Assembly (NCBI GenBank): GCA_937880805.1
Contig: CALGRR010000105.1
Coordinates: forward strand, 1 to 64,000
DNA from: an uncultured Clostridia bacterium
Lineage (GTDB): Bacteria > Bacillota > Clostridia > Oscillospirales > Acutalibacteraceae
DNA length: 64,000 nucleotides
Reading direction: 5' to 3'
How positions within the stretch are numbered: the stretch's first letter is position 1; every line of letters begins with the position of its first letter. The translations under genes and the position numbers were made by a program. The notes beneath the pieces are model-generated. The model saw only the letters and a program-made list of their open reading frames with translations. It had not been told where the DNA came from and made no database searches. Below are positions 41,784-49,051 of this stretch, one piece after another.

Positions 41784-42872
41784 ATGGCATTCACAGCTAA
41801 AGACGTTCAGGCTCTCAGAGAAAAAACAAACGTTGGTATGATGGATTGCAAAAAGGCACTCGTTGAAGCCGACGGTGATATGGATAAGGCAATAGACATC
41901 CTTCGTGAGAAGGGTCTTGCAACTGCAGCCAAGAAGGCAAGCAGAATTGCAGCAGAAGGCGTTATCGGTCTTTACTCAAACGGTGTTGCATCAGCTCTTG
42001 TTGAGCTTAACTGCGAAACAGACTTCGTTGGCAACGGCCCCGAATTCAAGGCTCTTGCAAACCAGATTGCAAAAACAGTTGTTGAAGCAAAGCCCGCAGA
42101 TCTTGATTCACTTCTTGCAACAACAATTTCAGACGGCAGCCTTTCAGTTGCCGATTCAATTCAGGAGCTCTTCCTCAAGATTCGCGAAAACCTCAAGCTT
42201 CGCCGTTTTGTTCTTGTTGAAGGAACAGCAGTTTCCTACATTCACGGCGGCGGTTCCGTTGGTGTTCTCGTAAGCTTTGAAACAAATGCAGCAGATAACG
42301 CTGAGTTTGTTGCTATGGGTAAAAACATCGCTATGCAGGTTGCAGCTATGAGCCCCGAATATTTGAGCAAGGAAGATATTTCAGCTGATGAGCTTGCAAA
42401 GATGAAGTCCATCACAATCGACAGCTCATTGAATAAGCCCGAGTCACTTCCCAAGCCCATCCTCAGAAAGCTTTTTGAAAAAGCTGTTAATGATAAGCTT
42501 TTCAGTGATGAAGATATAGCAGCTTATGAAGAGCAGAAGAACAATAACTTCCTCTTCAACTTCCTTTCAAAGGAAGCAGTTGCAACTCTTGCAGAGCTTG
42601 CAGTAGCAGGTAAAGAAGAGTATGTAAACGACAAGATCTTCTCAGGTGCAGTTGAAGGCCGTATTAAGAAGCAGCTTAAAGAAATCTGCCTTCTTGATCA
42701 GACTTTCGTTCGTTCAGACCTTTTTGACGGCACAGTTGCAGGCTATGTTGCAGATGTTGCAAAGAAGCTCGGTGCTGAAATCAAGGTTACAGGCTTCACC
42801 CGTCTTGCAAAGGGCGAAGGCATCGAAAAGAAAGAAGAAAACTTTGCAGCAGAAGTTGCAAGTATGATGTAA
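41784..42872 (+). CDS. tsf: translation elongation factor Ts
   Basis: Guanine-nucleotide exchange factor for EF-Tu, 362 residues with the chosen ATG (GAGGAATAATACA upstream). The N-terminal UBA-like domain MAFTAKDVQALREKTNVGMMDCKKALVEADGDMDKAIDILREKGL is unmistakable, and NCETDFVGNG follows near 77. This protein is longer than the 280-300 residues of E. coli and B. subtilis Ts; the extra length lies in the C-terminal core/dimerisation repeats, with KEYVNDKIFSGAVEGRIKKQLKEICLLDQTFV as the conserved end. Cotranscribed with rpsB. Confidence 0.97.
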   Translation: MAFTAKDVQALREKTNVGMMDCKKALVEADGDMDKAIDILREKGLATAAKKASRIAAEGVIGLYSNGVASALVELNCETDFVGNGPEFKALANQIAKTVVEAKPADLDSLLATTISDGSLSVADSIQELFLKIRENLKLRRFVLVEGTAVSYIHGGGSVGVLVSFETNAADNAEFVAMGKNIAMQVAAMSPEYLSKEDISADELAKMKSITIDSSLNKPESLPKPILRKLFEKAVNDKLFSDEDIAAYEEQKNNNFLFNFLSKEAVATLAELAVAGKEEYVNDKIFSGAVEGRIKKQLKEICLLDQTFVRSDLFDGTVAGYVADVAKKLGAEIKVTGFTRLAKGEGIEKKEENFAAEVASMM

Positions 42873-42890
42873 TTCTCATAAAATATTTTA

Positions 42891-42924
42891 CGGCTGTTAC
42901 CAATCGGTAGCAGCCGTTTTTTTT
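42891..42924 (+). terminator. intrinsic terminator of rpsB-tsf
   Basis: CGGCTGTTACC (42891-42901) pairs with GGTAGCAGCCG (42906-42916) and runs into TTTTTTTT. Confidence 0.93.
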
Positions 42925-42938
42925 GTCCATATTTAAAT

Positions 42939-43490
42939 TTAATCAATATGCATTCTGTAATTCTTAACTTTATAAGTCACAGAGCCGTCACGCTTGGAAT
43001 GTTCGCCGAAGCTTTCAAATTTCAAACCGCACTTTTCCATAACTCTGCCCGATGCAGGGTTATCAACAGCATGACTTGCCGTGAAATCTTTTACACCGTG
43101 AACATTATGTGAAAACTCTATAATTCGTTTTGTGGCTTCGGTTGTGTAACCGTTGTTCCAATACTCATATCTTATGTTATAGCCGAAACCCCAGGCTCCG
43201 TCATCATTTCCCATCGGTCCAATGCTGATACTTCCGATAAGAACATTGCCTTCTTTCAGCACTATTCCCCAATGAAAATCTTCTTCAACGGGGACTATTT
43301 CAGTAATCCATCGAACAGTTTGGCTAATTTCGGTGTAAAGAGGATAAGACATAAACTTGTTAACTCTCGGGTCGCTGTGCCAAATAAATGCTGTTTCGGC
43401 ATCTTCGGGGGTTAAAGGTCTTAAAATCAGTCGTTCTGTTTCGAGAACGGGAGTTCTTTCATAATATAATTCTTGATTTGTTTTATTCAT
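42939..43490 (-). CDS. GNAT-family N-acetyltransferase (RimJ/RimL-like)
   Basis: A 183-residue acetyl-CoA-dependent acetyltransferase. TERLILRPLTPEDAETAFIWHSD is the usual start of RimJ-type members, GSISIGPMGNDDGAWGFGYNIRYEYWNNGYTTEAT contains strand 4 and the acetyl-CoA pyrophosphate loop (here NNGYTTEA), and NPASGRVMEKCGLKFE is the conserved end. Its ATG at 43490 overlaps the last 8 bases of the upstream methyltransferase gene; GAAAGG is 9 bases before it. Members acetylate N-termini of ribosomal proteins or small molecules including antibiotics; the acceptor is unknown. Shares the leader-peptide-controlled transcript. Confidence 0.88.
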   Translation of the reverse strand: MNKTNQELYYERTPVLETERLILRPLTPEDAETAFIWHSDPRVNKFMSYPLYTEISQTVRWITEIVPVEEDFHWGIVLKEGNVLIGSISIGPMGNDDGAWGFGYNIRYEYWNNGYTTEATKRIIEFSHNVHGVKDFTASHAVDNPASGRVMEKCGLKFESFGEHSKRDGSVTYKVKNYRMHID

Positions 43491-44331
43491 TAATTTCATC
43501 CTTTCTCAACACATCAAGTGTGTGGTGTGATAAACCGATTAAATCCTGTCTTTCGCAGGTTTTGAAATGGTATTTCAGATACAGTTCATAGGTTTCGTTA
43601 TCCATTTTGTCGATTACTTCACGCATATGGCAGGCATAGCCGTCAGTCGCAACAAAATGAAGTCTTTGAGCATTCAGTTTTTCCGTCAGCTCAAATATTT
43701 CATCTCTGGTATAGAGCTTGAAAATGCCGTGCGGAGGGAAAAATGTTTCAAAGGTTTCGGTGTCAATAAGACCGTCTTCAATGCTTTGTTGAACCTTATT
43801 GTTTTTGAAAATCCCCGTTAACACAGAAGGGTCAACCATACAGTATGCAACGAAAACGTAGCCGCCGTTTTTGGTGATTCGCATTGCTTCTGACAGAGCT
43901 TTTTTCTGTTCTTCAACCGTATAGAGATGATACATAGGACCGAGCAAAAGCGTTATATCATAGCTTTCATCGGGATATTCGGACAGATTGATTGCGTTTC
44001 CTTGTCTGATTCTGATTTTTTCATTCGGCTGTGTTTTTGTTTTGAAAATCTCAATGTTATGCTCAATGAGTTCAACGGCATCAACCTCAAAACCTTTTTG
44101 AGCAAAGTAATGTGAGTATCTGCCGGTAGCGGCACCGATTTCCATAATCTTCATTCCGTCCTTCAGATATTTCTCAATATACTTTGTGGTTGTAAGGAAT
44201 TCAATTCTGCCGTGCTTTGATAAAAGGCGTGAATCCTCGTCGATACGGTTATAGAAATCTACAAGATGATTACCTGTTTTTACAGGTTGCTTTTTGAAAA
44301 GCTTCTTTTTGATTAAATCAAATAATTTCAT
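43483..44331 (-). CDS. class I SAM-dependent methyltransferase
   Basis: A 282-residue methyltransferase. The SAM motif I is MKIMEIGAATGRYSHYFAQKG near residues 59-79, motif II follows as VDAVELIEHNIEIF and YDITLLLGPMYHLY is motif IV. A basic N-terminus (LIKKKLFKKQPVK) precedes the fold. The ATG at 44331 has AAAGGAG 7 bases upstream. The frame stays open for 49 codons more, but that extension would run through the attenuator hairpin and is not used. Target unknown. The upstream control region resembles those of ribosome-targeting resistance methyltransferases, so RNA or an antibiotic could be the substrate; this is inference. Confidence 0.85.
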   Translation of the reverse strand: MKLFDLIKKKLFKKQPVKTGNHLVDFYNRIDEDSRLLSKHGRIEFLTTTKYIEKYLKDGMKIMEIGAATGRYSHYFAQKGFEVDAVELIEHNIEIFKTKTQPNEKIRIRQGNAINLSEYPDESYDITLLLGPMYHLYTVEEQKKALSEAMRITKNGGYVFVAYCMVDPSVLTGIFKNNKVQQSIEDGLIDTETFETFFPPHGIFKLYTRDEIFELTEKLNAQRLHFVATDGYACHMREVIDKMDNETYELYLKYHFKTCERQDLIGLSHHTLDVLRKDEINE

Positions 44332-44349
44332 AACAATTCTCCTTTGTAT

Positions 44350-44391
44350 AAAAAATAAACGGTGTAAGCATCTGCAGCTGCTTACACCGTT
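44350..44391 (-). terminator. attenuator-type intrinsic terminator ahead of the methyltransferase
   Basis: On the minus strand AACGGTGTAAGCA (forward 44379-44391) pairs with TGCTTACACCGTT (forward 44358-44370) across GCTGCAGA and is followed by TATTTTTTATA. It lies 23 bases after the leader peptide stop and 19 bases before the methyltransferase ATG, so it would cut most transcripts unless the ribosome changes the folding. Confidence 0.88.
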
Positions 44392-44413
44392 ATAAACATA
44401 TGGAAATATATAG

Positions 44414-44524
44414 TTATCTATCCCAAAATGAATATAGAGGTATAAGCCTGCAAGCCGACTGATAATCGTGCTGTGCAAGCCAATTCATATCCATATCAAA
44501 TTTTGAGAAAAGATATGTGTTCAT
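44414..44524 (-). CDS. 36-residue leader peptide
   Basis: A short frame, ATG at 44524 and TAA at 44414, with GAGGT about 9 bases upstream. Its product begins MNTYLFSKFDMDMNWLAQH and ends in PLYSFWDR. It starts only about 20 bases after the predicted transcription start and is followed by an intrinsic terminator before the methyltransferase, the arrangement of ribosome-mediated attenuation. Direct repeats GGCTTGCA occur twice within it. It lacks the IFVI or RLR stalling motifs of Erm leaders, so any stalling signal would be of another kind. Confidence 0.7.
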   Translation of the reverse strand: MNTYLFSKFDMDMNWLAQHDYQSACRLIPLYSFWDR

Positions 44525-44549
44525 AAAATTTACCTCGTTTGTTTTTGCC

Positions 44550-44578
44550 AATATAGCATATTGAATTTTGTTTGTCAA
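44550..44578 (-). promoter_or_regulatory. promoter of the leader peptide-methyltransferase-GNAT unit
   Basis: On the minus strand TTGACA (forward 44573-44578) and TATATT (forward 44550-44555), 17-base spacing, about 26 bases before the leader peptide ATG. Confidence 0.85.
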
Positions 44579-44648
44579 CAAAATAAAACCGTATTATTTT
44601 ATTTTTGTAGCAAATACTAAATTCACAACAATGCAAAGGAGAGTTATT

Positions 44649-44834
44649 ATGGCAAATCTCACAGCAAAAGAGCTTTCGGCAATTGAAGATCAGCTCAACT
44701 GCGAACAGAACCTCATAAAGAAATACAGAGCGTATGCACAGTCTGCAAGCGACCCTCAGATTAAATCAACCTGCGAGCAGATTGCAAATCAGCATAAGCA
44801 GCATTTTGATACCCTTATGGGTTATCTTTATTAA
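44649..44834 (+). CDS. small coat-type helical protein, 61 aa
   Basis: A 61-residue two-helix protein (MANLTAKELSAIEDQLNCEQ...) with His-rich NQHKQHFDTL near the end. It resembles the short partner of CotF-type coat proteins commonly found as adjacent genes in Clostridia. AAAGGAG is spaced 8-10 bases before ATG 44649; the frame is open upstream to 44568 but without a better start. It sits 12 bases before the CotF-like gene. A spore coat role is inferred from the neighbour. Confidence 0.75.
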   Translation: MANLTAKELSAIEDQLNCEQNLIKKYRAYAQSASDPQIKSTCEQIANQHKQHFDTLMGYLY

Positions 44835-44846
44835 GGAGGAATACCG

Positions 44847-45110
44847 ATGAATCTCACCGACAGAGAAATTATGGATGACGTGCTTTCATCGCAGAAGCAC
44901 ATTACCGGTTCTTACAATACCTTTACCAACGAGTGTGTGAACGAACAGCTTAAAAATGATATGCTTAAAATTCTTAACGATGAGCATAACATTCAGTTCA
45001 CCGTTTTCGGCGATATGCAGAAAAGAGGCTGGTACAGCCCCGCCGCAGCCCAGGCACAGAATGTTACCGAAGCGAAAACAAAGTTTGAGGGAATTGCAAC
45101 TCAGCTTTAA
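44847..45110 (+). CDS. spore coat protein, CotF family
   Basis: An 87-residue ferritin-fold-like helical protein. LTDREIMDDVLSSQKHITGSYNTFTNECVNEQLKNDMLKILNDEHNIQFTVFGDMQKRGWY follows the CotF domain pattern: an LTDxE start, a central QKxxTxxYN helix, and a final MxxRGWY. CotF proteins are part of the outer spore in Bacillus and occur widely in Clostridia. AAGGAGGAA lies 9 bases before the ATG. Forms a two-gene unit with the 61-residue protein; its promoter is not obvious and may use a sporulation sigma factor. Confidence 0.88.
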   Translation: MNLTDREIMDDVLSSQKHITGSYNTFTNECVNEQLKNDMLKILNDEHNIQFTVFGDMQKRGWYSPAAAQAQNVTEAKTKFEGIATQL

Positions 45111-45121
45111 TAAGAATTTTT

Positions 45122-45164
45122 ACGGCACAGAGCATAAAAATGCATTTTGTGCCGTTATTTTTTA
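45122..45164 (+). terminator. intrinsic terminator after the cotF-like gene
   Basis: ACGGCACA (45122-45129) pairs with TGTGCCGT (45148-45155), with an inner GCAT/ATGC stem, followed by TATTTTTTA. Confidence 0.9.
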
Positions 45165-45184
45165 AAATTTTTATCAAAAAAGGG

Positions 45185-45213
45185 TTGGAAAAAATAAGAA
45201 TATATTTTATAAT
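45185..45213 (+). promoter_or_regulatory. promoter of the hprK-led gene run
   Basis: TTGGAA at 45185-45190 and TATAAT at 45208-45213, 17-base spacing, 47 bases before the hprK ATG. Confidence 0.75.
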
Positions 45214-45260
45214 ACAATTAATATGGGTTTATATCGATAAATGCCAAAAGGAGAGTTGGT

Positions 45261-46229
45261 ATGAGCAGCAAATATTCCGTTTCGCTTGAAAAGGTAGTAA
45301 ACGATTTATCCTTTCAGGTTATTTATACTCCGAAGGATATTGCGGATATTTACATAACCGCACAGGATGTTAACAGACCCGGGCTTATCCTGACGGGCTT
45401 TGAGGATTATTTTGACCCTGCCCGCATACAGTTCCTTGGACTCACGGAGCTTGAATATTTCAAGAGCCTTAATAAAGAAGCTTTTCTTGAATGTCTTGAA
45501 AGATTTTTCTCAAAGCGTCCCGCCGCAGTTGTTGTAACAAGAGGCTTAACCTGCGGAAAACGGTTTTTGAGCTTTGCCGAAAAATACGAGGTTCCCGTTC
45601 TCGGCACTTCCGAATCAACCTCGGGCAGTATGTCTGCAACAATTTCATATCTCGGAGTTGAGCTTGCACAAAGAATAACCCGCCACGGTGTTCTTGTTGA
45701 GGTTTACGGCGAAGGCGTTCTTATTCTCGGTGACAGCGGAGTAGGTAAAAGCGAAACAGCCCTTGAGCTTATCAAGAGGGGACACAGACTTATTGCCGAT
45801 GATGCGGTTGAAATCAGAAGAGTATCAAATAAAACTCTTGTTGGCTCCGCCCCCGATAACATCCGCCATTTTATTGAGCTTCGCGGTGTCGGCATTCTCA
45901 ATGCAAGGCGTCTTTTCGGTATGGGTGCCGTTAAGATGACAGAAAAGGTTGATATGGTTGTTCAGCTTGAACCGTGGGACAGTGAAAAGGTTTATGACCG
46001 CCTCGGAATGGATAACGAATATACCGAAATTCTCGATATAAAGGTTCCCATAACAACCGTTCCCGTAAAGCCCGGCAGAAATCTTTCGATTATTATTGAA
46101 GCTGCGGCTATGAATAACAGACAGAAAAAAATGGGCTATAATGCGGCGAGGGAGCTGCTTCACAGCCTTGGAATGACAGACGATATAATTCCCGCAAAAA
46201 AGGAACTTGAGTTCTGGCATAATTTTTAA
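45261..46229 (+). CDS. hprK: HPr kinase/phosphorylase
   Basis: Phosphorylates HPr of the sugar phosphotransferase system on Ser46, the central signal for carbon catabolite control in Firmicutes. 322 residues. Walker A is LGDSGVGKSETAL with GDSGVGKS at 157-164; it is followed by DDAVEIRR (catalytic Asp) and the HPrK signature IELRGVGILNARRLFGMGAV near 203-222. An N-terminal domain of about 130 residues comes first. AAAGGAG upstream. First in a tightly spaced run with glucokinase, murB, whiA and dnaE, so catabolite control and glucose phosphorylation are linked here. Confidence 0.96.
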   Translation: MSSKYSVSLEKVVNDLSFQVIYTPKDIADIYITAQDVNRPGLILTGFEDYFDPARIQFLGLTELEYFKSLNKEAFLECLERFFSKRPAAVVVTRGLTCGKRFLSFAEKYEVPVLGTSESTSGSMSATISYLGVELAQRITRHGVLVEVYGEGVLILGDSGVGKSETALELIKRGHRLIADDAVEIRRVSNKTLVGSAPDNIRHFIELRGVGILNARRLFGMGAVKMTEKVDMVVQLEPWDSEKVYDRLGMDNEYTEILDIKVPITTVPVKPGRNLSIIIEAAAMNNRQKKMGYNAARELLHSLGMTDDIIPAKKELEFWHNF

Positions 46230-46263
46230 TCAGTAATTATAAAACTTTTTTGGAGGTAATAAT

Positions 46264-47211
46264 ATGTATAGAATCGGTGTTGATCTCGGAGGAACAAATA
46301 TTGCGGTTGGCGTTGTTTCCGAAGATATGAAAATTATCGGCAGAGGCAAGGTTAAAACCAGATGCCCCAGACCTGCTGAAGAAATTTTTGATGATATTGC
46401 TCTTGCTGTTGAAATGGCAGTCAAGGATGCCGGAATCTCAATGGATGAGGTTGTTTCTGTTGGTGTGGGCACTCCCGGCTCTGTAAACAAAGATACGGGT
46501 TATATTGAGTTTGCAAATAACCTTGCGTTTGAGAATGTTCCCGCAAAGGAAATGCTTGAAGCAAGAATAGGCAAAACCGTATATCTTGATAACGATGCAA
46601 ACTGTGCAGCACTCGGCGAAGCAATCGCAGGTGTAGGCAAGGGTGTTGGTAACTTTGTTGCAGTAACTCTCGGCACGGGCGTTGGCAGCGGCATTATTGT
46701 TAACGGTAAAATCGTAAGCGGTGTTAACTATGCGGCAGGCGAAATGGGCCACACAGTTATTGCTGTTAACGGCAAGCAGTGCAACTGCGGCAGAAAAGGC
46801 TGCTGGGAGCAGTATGCATCCGCAACAGCTCTTATCTCACAGACCAAGGAAGCAATGCTTGAAGATAAAGAGAGCAAAATGTGGCAGATAGTTAACGGTA
46901 ATATAGATAACGCAAGCGGCAGAACAGCTTTTGATGCAATGCGTCTTGGTGACGAAACAGCAAAGAAGGTTGTTGATAACTATATTTATTATGTATCAGT
47001 CGGTGTTATCAATATCATCAACACATTCCAGCCTGAATTTGTTTGCATCGGCGGCGGCATCAGCCACGAGGGTGAAACTCTTCTTGCTCCTATGATTGAA
47101 CATATTAATAACGAACACTACAGCATACATTCAAGCAAGCAGACCAAGGTTGTTGCTGCAGAGCTCGGCAATGACGCAGGCATTTTCGGTGCTGCTTTAC
47201 TTGACGAATAA
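46264..47211 (+). CDS. glk: ROK-family glucokinase
   Basis: A 315-residue kinase phosphorylating glucose with ATP. YRIGVDLGGTNIAVGVV at 2-18 is the phosphate-binding loop, LDNDANCAALGEA near 104-116 carries the catalytic Asp, and GTGVGSGIIVNGKI near 139-152 is the ROK motif. CNCGRKGCWEQYAS near 177-190 is the zinc motif CxCGxxGCxE with its His in EMGHTVI. It follows hprK by 34 bases and precedes murB. GGAGG upstream of ATG. Confidence 0.93.
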   Translation: MYRIGVDLGGTNIAVGVVSEDMKIIGRGKVKTRCPRPAEEIFDDIALAVEMAVKDAGISMDEVVSVGVGTPGSVNKDTGYIEFANNLAFENVPAKEMLEARIGKTVYLDNDANCAALGEAIAGVGKGVGNFVAVTLGTGVGSGIIVNGKIVSGVNYAAGEMGHTVIAVNGKQCNCGRKGCWEQYASATALISQTKEAMLEDKESKMWQIVNGNIDNASGRTAFDAMRLGDETAKKVVDNYIYYVSVGVINIINTFQPEFVCIGGGISHEGETLLAPMIEHINNEHYSIHSSKQTKVVAAELGNDAGIFGAALLDE

Positions 47212-47235
47212 TTATTTTTTTAATCGGAGGAAACT

Positions 47236-48135
47236 ATGAGCTTATATAGTGAACTTTTTGCTTTGTGCAAAAAAATCGGATGTGAATATTCAGAAACCGC
47301 TTTACTCAGCGACTATACAAGCTTTAAAATCGGCGGTAAGGCTGATGCTATGGTTTTTCCCGATAGTCTTGAAAAAATTAAAAACATTGTTTCGTTTGCC
47401 GATGAGCAGAAAATGCCCGTTTTCATTCTCGGAAAAGGCAGCAATCTGCTTGTCGGTGACGAAGGCGTAAAAGGTGTTGTTATCAATACCTGCCGCTTTG
47501 ATAAAATTGAACTTGTTGATGAAACAACAATCGTTTGCCAAAGCGGAGCTTCACTTATGAGGCTTTGCCGTTTTGCACTTGAAAATTCGCTCACGGGTCT
47601 TGAATTTGCATTCGGAATTCCGGGCACGGCGGGCGGTGCGGCATATATGAACGCAGGTGCATACGGCGGAGAAATGAAGGATGTTCTTGTTGAGTGTGGG
47701 CACCTGAAAAACGGTGTTGAAGGCTCATTTTCGGGCGAGGAATTAAAGCTCGGCTACAGAAAAAGCGTTTATTCCGATAAGGATTATATCATCACATCAC
47801 TCACCTTAAAGCTTCAGAAAGGCAATAAGGAAGAGATAAAAGCAAAAATGGATGACCTTATGTCACGCCGTAAGGATAAGCAGCCGCTTGAATTCCCGAG
47901 TGCGGGCAGCACATTTAAAAGACCCGAAGGATATTTTGCGGGTGCTCTTATTGAGCAGTGCGGCTTAAAAGGCTTCACAGTCGGCGGTGCTCAGGTGAGC
48001 GAAAAGCACGCAGGTTTTGTTATCAATACCGGCTCGGCAACCGCAAAGGATGTTAATGAGCTTATTGCCCACTGCCAAAAAACTGTTTATGAAAATACGG
48101 GTGTTTTGCTTGAGCCCGAAGTGAAAATCATTTAA
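47236..48135 (+). CDS. murB: UDP-N-acetylenolpyruvoylglucosamine reductase
   Basis: FAD enzyme forming UDP-MurNAc in peptidoglycan synthesis. 299 residues. The N-terminal FAD domain has YTSFKIGGKADAMVFP and LGKGSNLLVGDEGVKGVVI; AFGIPGTAGGAAYMNAGAYGGEM near 129-151 is the family signature; SAGSTFKRPEG near 222-232 holds the catalytic serine; the final Glu lies in the LLEPEVKII end. The lack of an extra domain loop makes it the shorter type II form. GGAGG upstream; 14 bases before whiA. Confidence 0.96.
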   Translation: MSLYSELFALCKKIGCEYSETALLSDYTSFKIGGKADAMVFPDSLEKIKNIVSFADEQKMPVFILGKGSNLLVGDEGVKGVVINTCRFDKIELVDETTIVCQSGASLMRLCRFALENSLTGLEFAFGIPGTAGGAAYMNAGAYGGEMKDVLVECGHLKNGVEGSFSGEELKLGYRKSVYSDKDYIITSLTLKLQKGNKEEIKAKMDDLMSRRKDKQPLEFPSAGSTFKRPEGYFAGALIEQCGLKGFTVGGAQVSEKHAGFVINTGSATAKDVNELIAHCQKTVYENTGVLLEPEVKII

Positions 48136-48149
48136 CGGGAGGAATTGCC

Positions 48150-49049
48150 GTGTCTTTTTCGTCGGAATTAAAAAGTGAATTGGCAAACGCAGAGAATCTT
48201 TCCTCCTGCTGTTTTCACGCACAAGTCTATGGGCTTGTGCTTTTTGCTCATTTCTCAAAATATAACTTTTCAATAACAACCGAAAACAACGATGTTTTTT
48301 CTTTGTATTTATCATATTTAAAGGATTACTGCGAGGTTGAGCCCGTGATAAGCGAAACGGGCACAAAAAAGCAGACAGCTTACCTTAAAACGGATAAGGA
48401 TAAAGAAAAGGCATTTGAAAAATTCGGACATACCTCCAAGGAGGCAACCTTAAGAATTAACCGTGCAAACATATCGGAGGAATGTTGCTCCGCCGCTTTT
48501 CTCAGAGGCGTTTTTCTCTCTTGCGGCACGGTTACAGACCCCGAGAGAGGCTATCATCTTGAATTTGTTGTGCCCTATAAAAGACTTTCTGCCGACCTTA
48601 TGAAATTTATGGATGAGCTTGGGCTTAATCCGAAATATATCGTAAGAAAAGGCAACCACGTTATTTATTTCAAAGACAGCGAGAGCATAGAGGATATTCT
48701 TGCAATTATGGGTGCAGCCAATGCATCGCTTTACATAATGAATGTAAAGATTGAAAAAGATGTGAAAAACAAGATTAACAGAAGAATTAATTTTGAAATT
48801 TCAAACATAAATAAAACCGTTGATGCTGCAAAGCTTCAGCTTGAAGCGATTGAATATATCGAGGGCAAGTGCGGAATTTCGGCACTGCCTGAGAATTTGC
48901 AGAAAATTGCGGAGTTAAGGCTTGAAAATCCCGAGGCGAGCCTTAAAGATTTGGAGCAGATGCTCGATGAACCCATCAGCCGTTCGGGAGTTAACCACAG
49001 ACTCGGCAGAATAGTTAAATTTGCCGAGAATTTGAAAAACGGAGAATAA
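48150..49049 (+). CDS. whiA: WhiA-family DNA-binding protein
   Basis: A 299-residue protein with an N-terminal LAGLIDADG-type fold without nuclease residues (AFLRGVFLSCGTVTDPERGYHLEFVV) and a C-terminal helix-turn-helix (LRLENPEASLKDLEQMLDEPISRSGVNHRLGRIVKFAENL). WhiA controls sporulation septation in Streptomyces and is tied to cell division and chromosome segregation in Bacillus. The usual Firmicutes neighbours (rapZ, yvcK) are not adjacent here although murB is. Starts with GTG, GGGAGG upstream; dnaE begins 2 bases after the stop. Confidence 0.95.
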   Translation: MSFSSELKSELANAENLSSCCFHAQVYGLVLFAHFSKYNFSITTENNDVFSLYLSYLKDYCEVEPVISETGTKKQTAYLKTDKDKEKAFEKFGHTSKEATLRINRANISEECCSAAFLRGVFLSCGTVTDPERGYHLEFVVPYKRLSADLMKFMDELGLNPKYIVRKGNHVIYFKDSESIEDILAIMGAANASLYIMNVKIEKDVKNKINRRINFEISNINKTVDAAKLQLEAIEYIEGKCGISALPENLQKIAELRLENPEASLKDLEQMLDEPISRSGVNHRLGRIVKFAENLKNGE

Positions 49050-49051
49050 CA

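Noticed and set aside
44332..44478. N-terminal extension of the methyltransferase to a start at 44478
   Set aside because: It would translate the attenuator hairpin and lacks a ribosome binding site; the ATG at 44331 has AAAGGAG in place.
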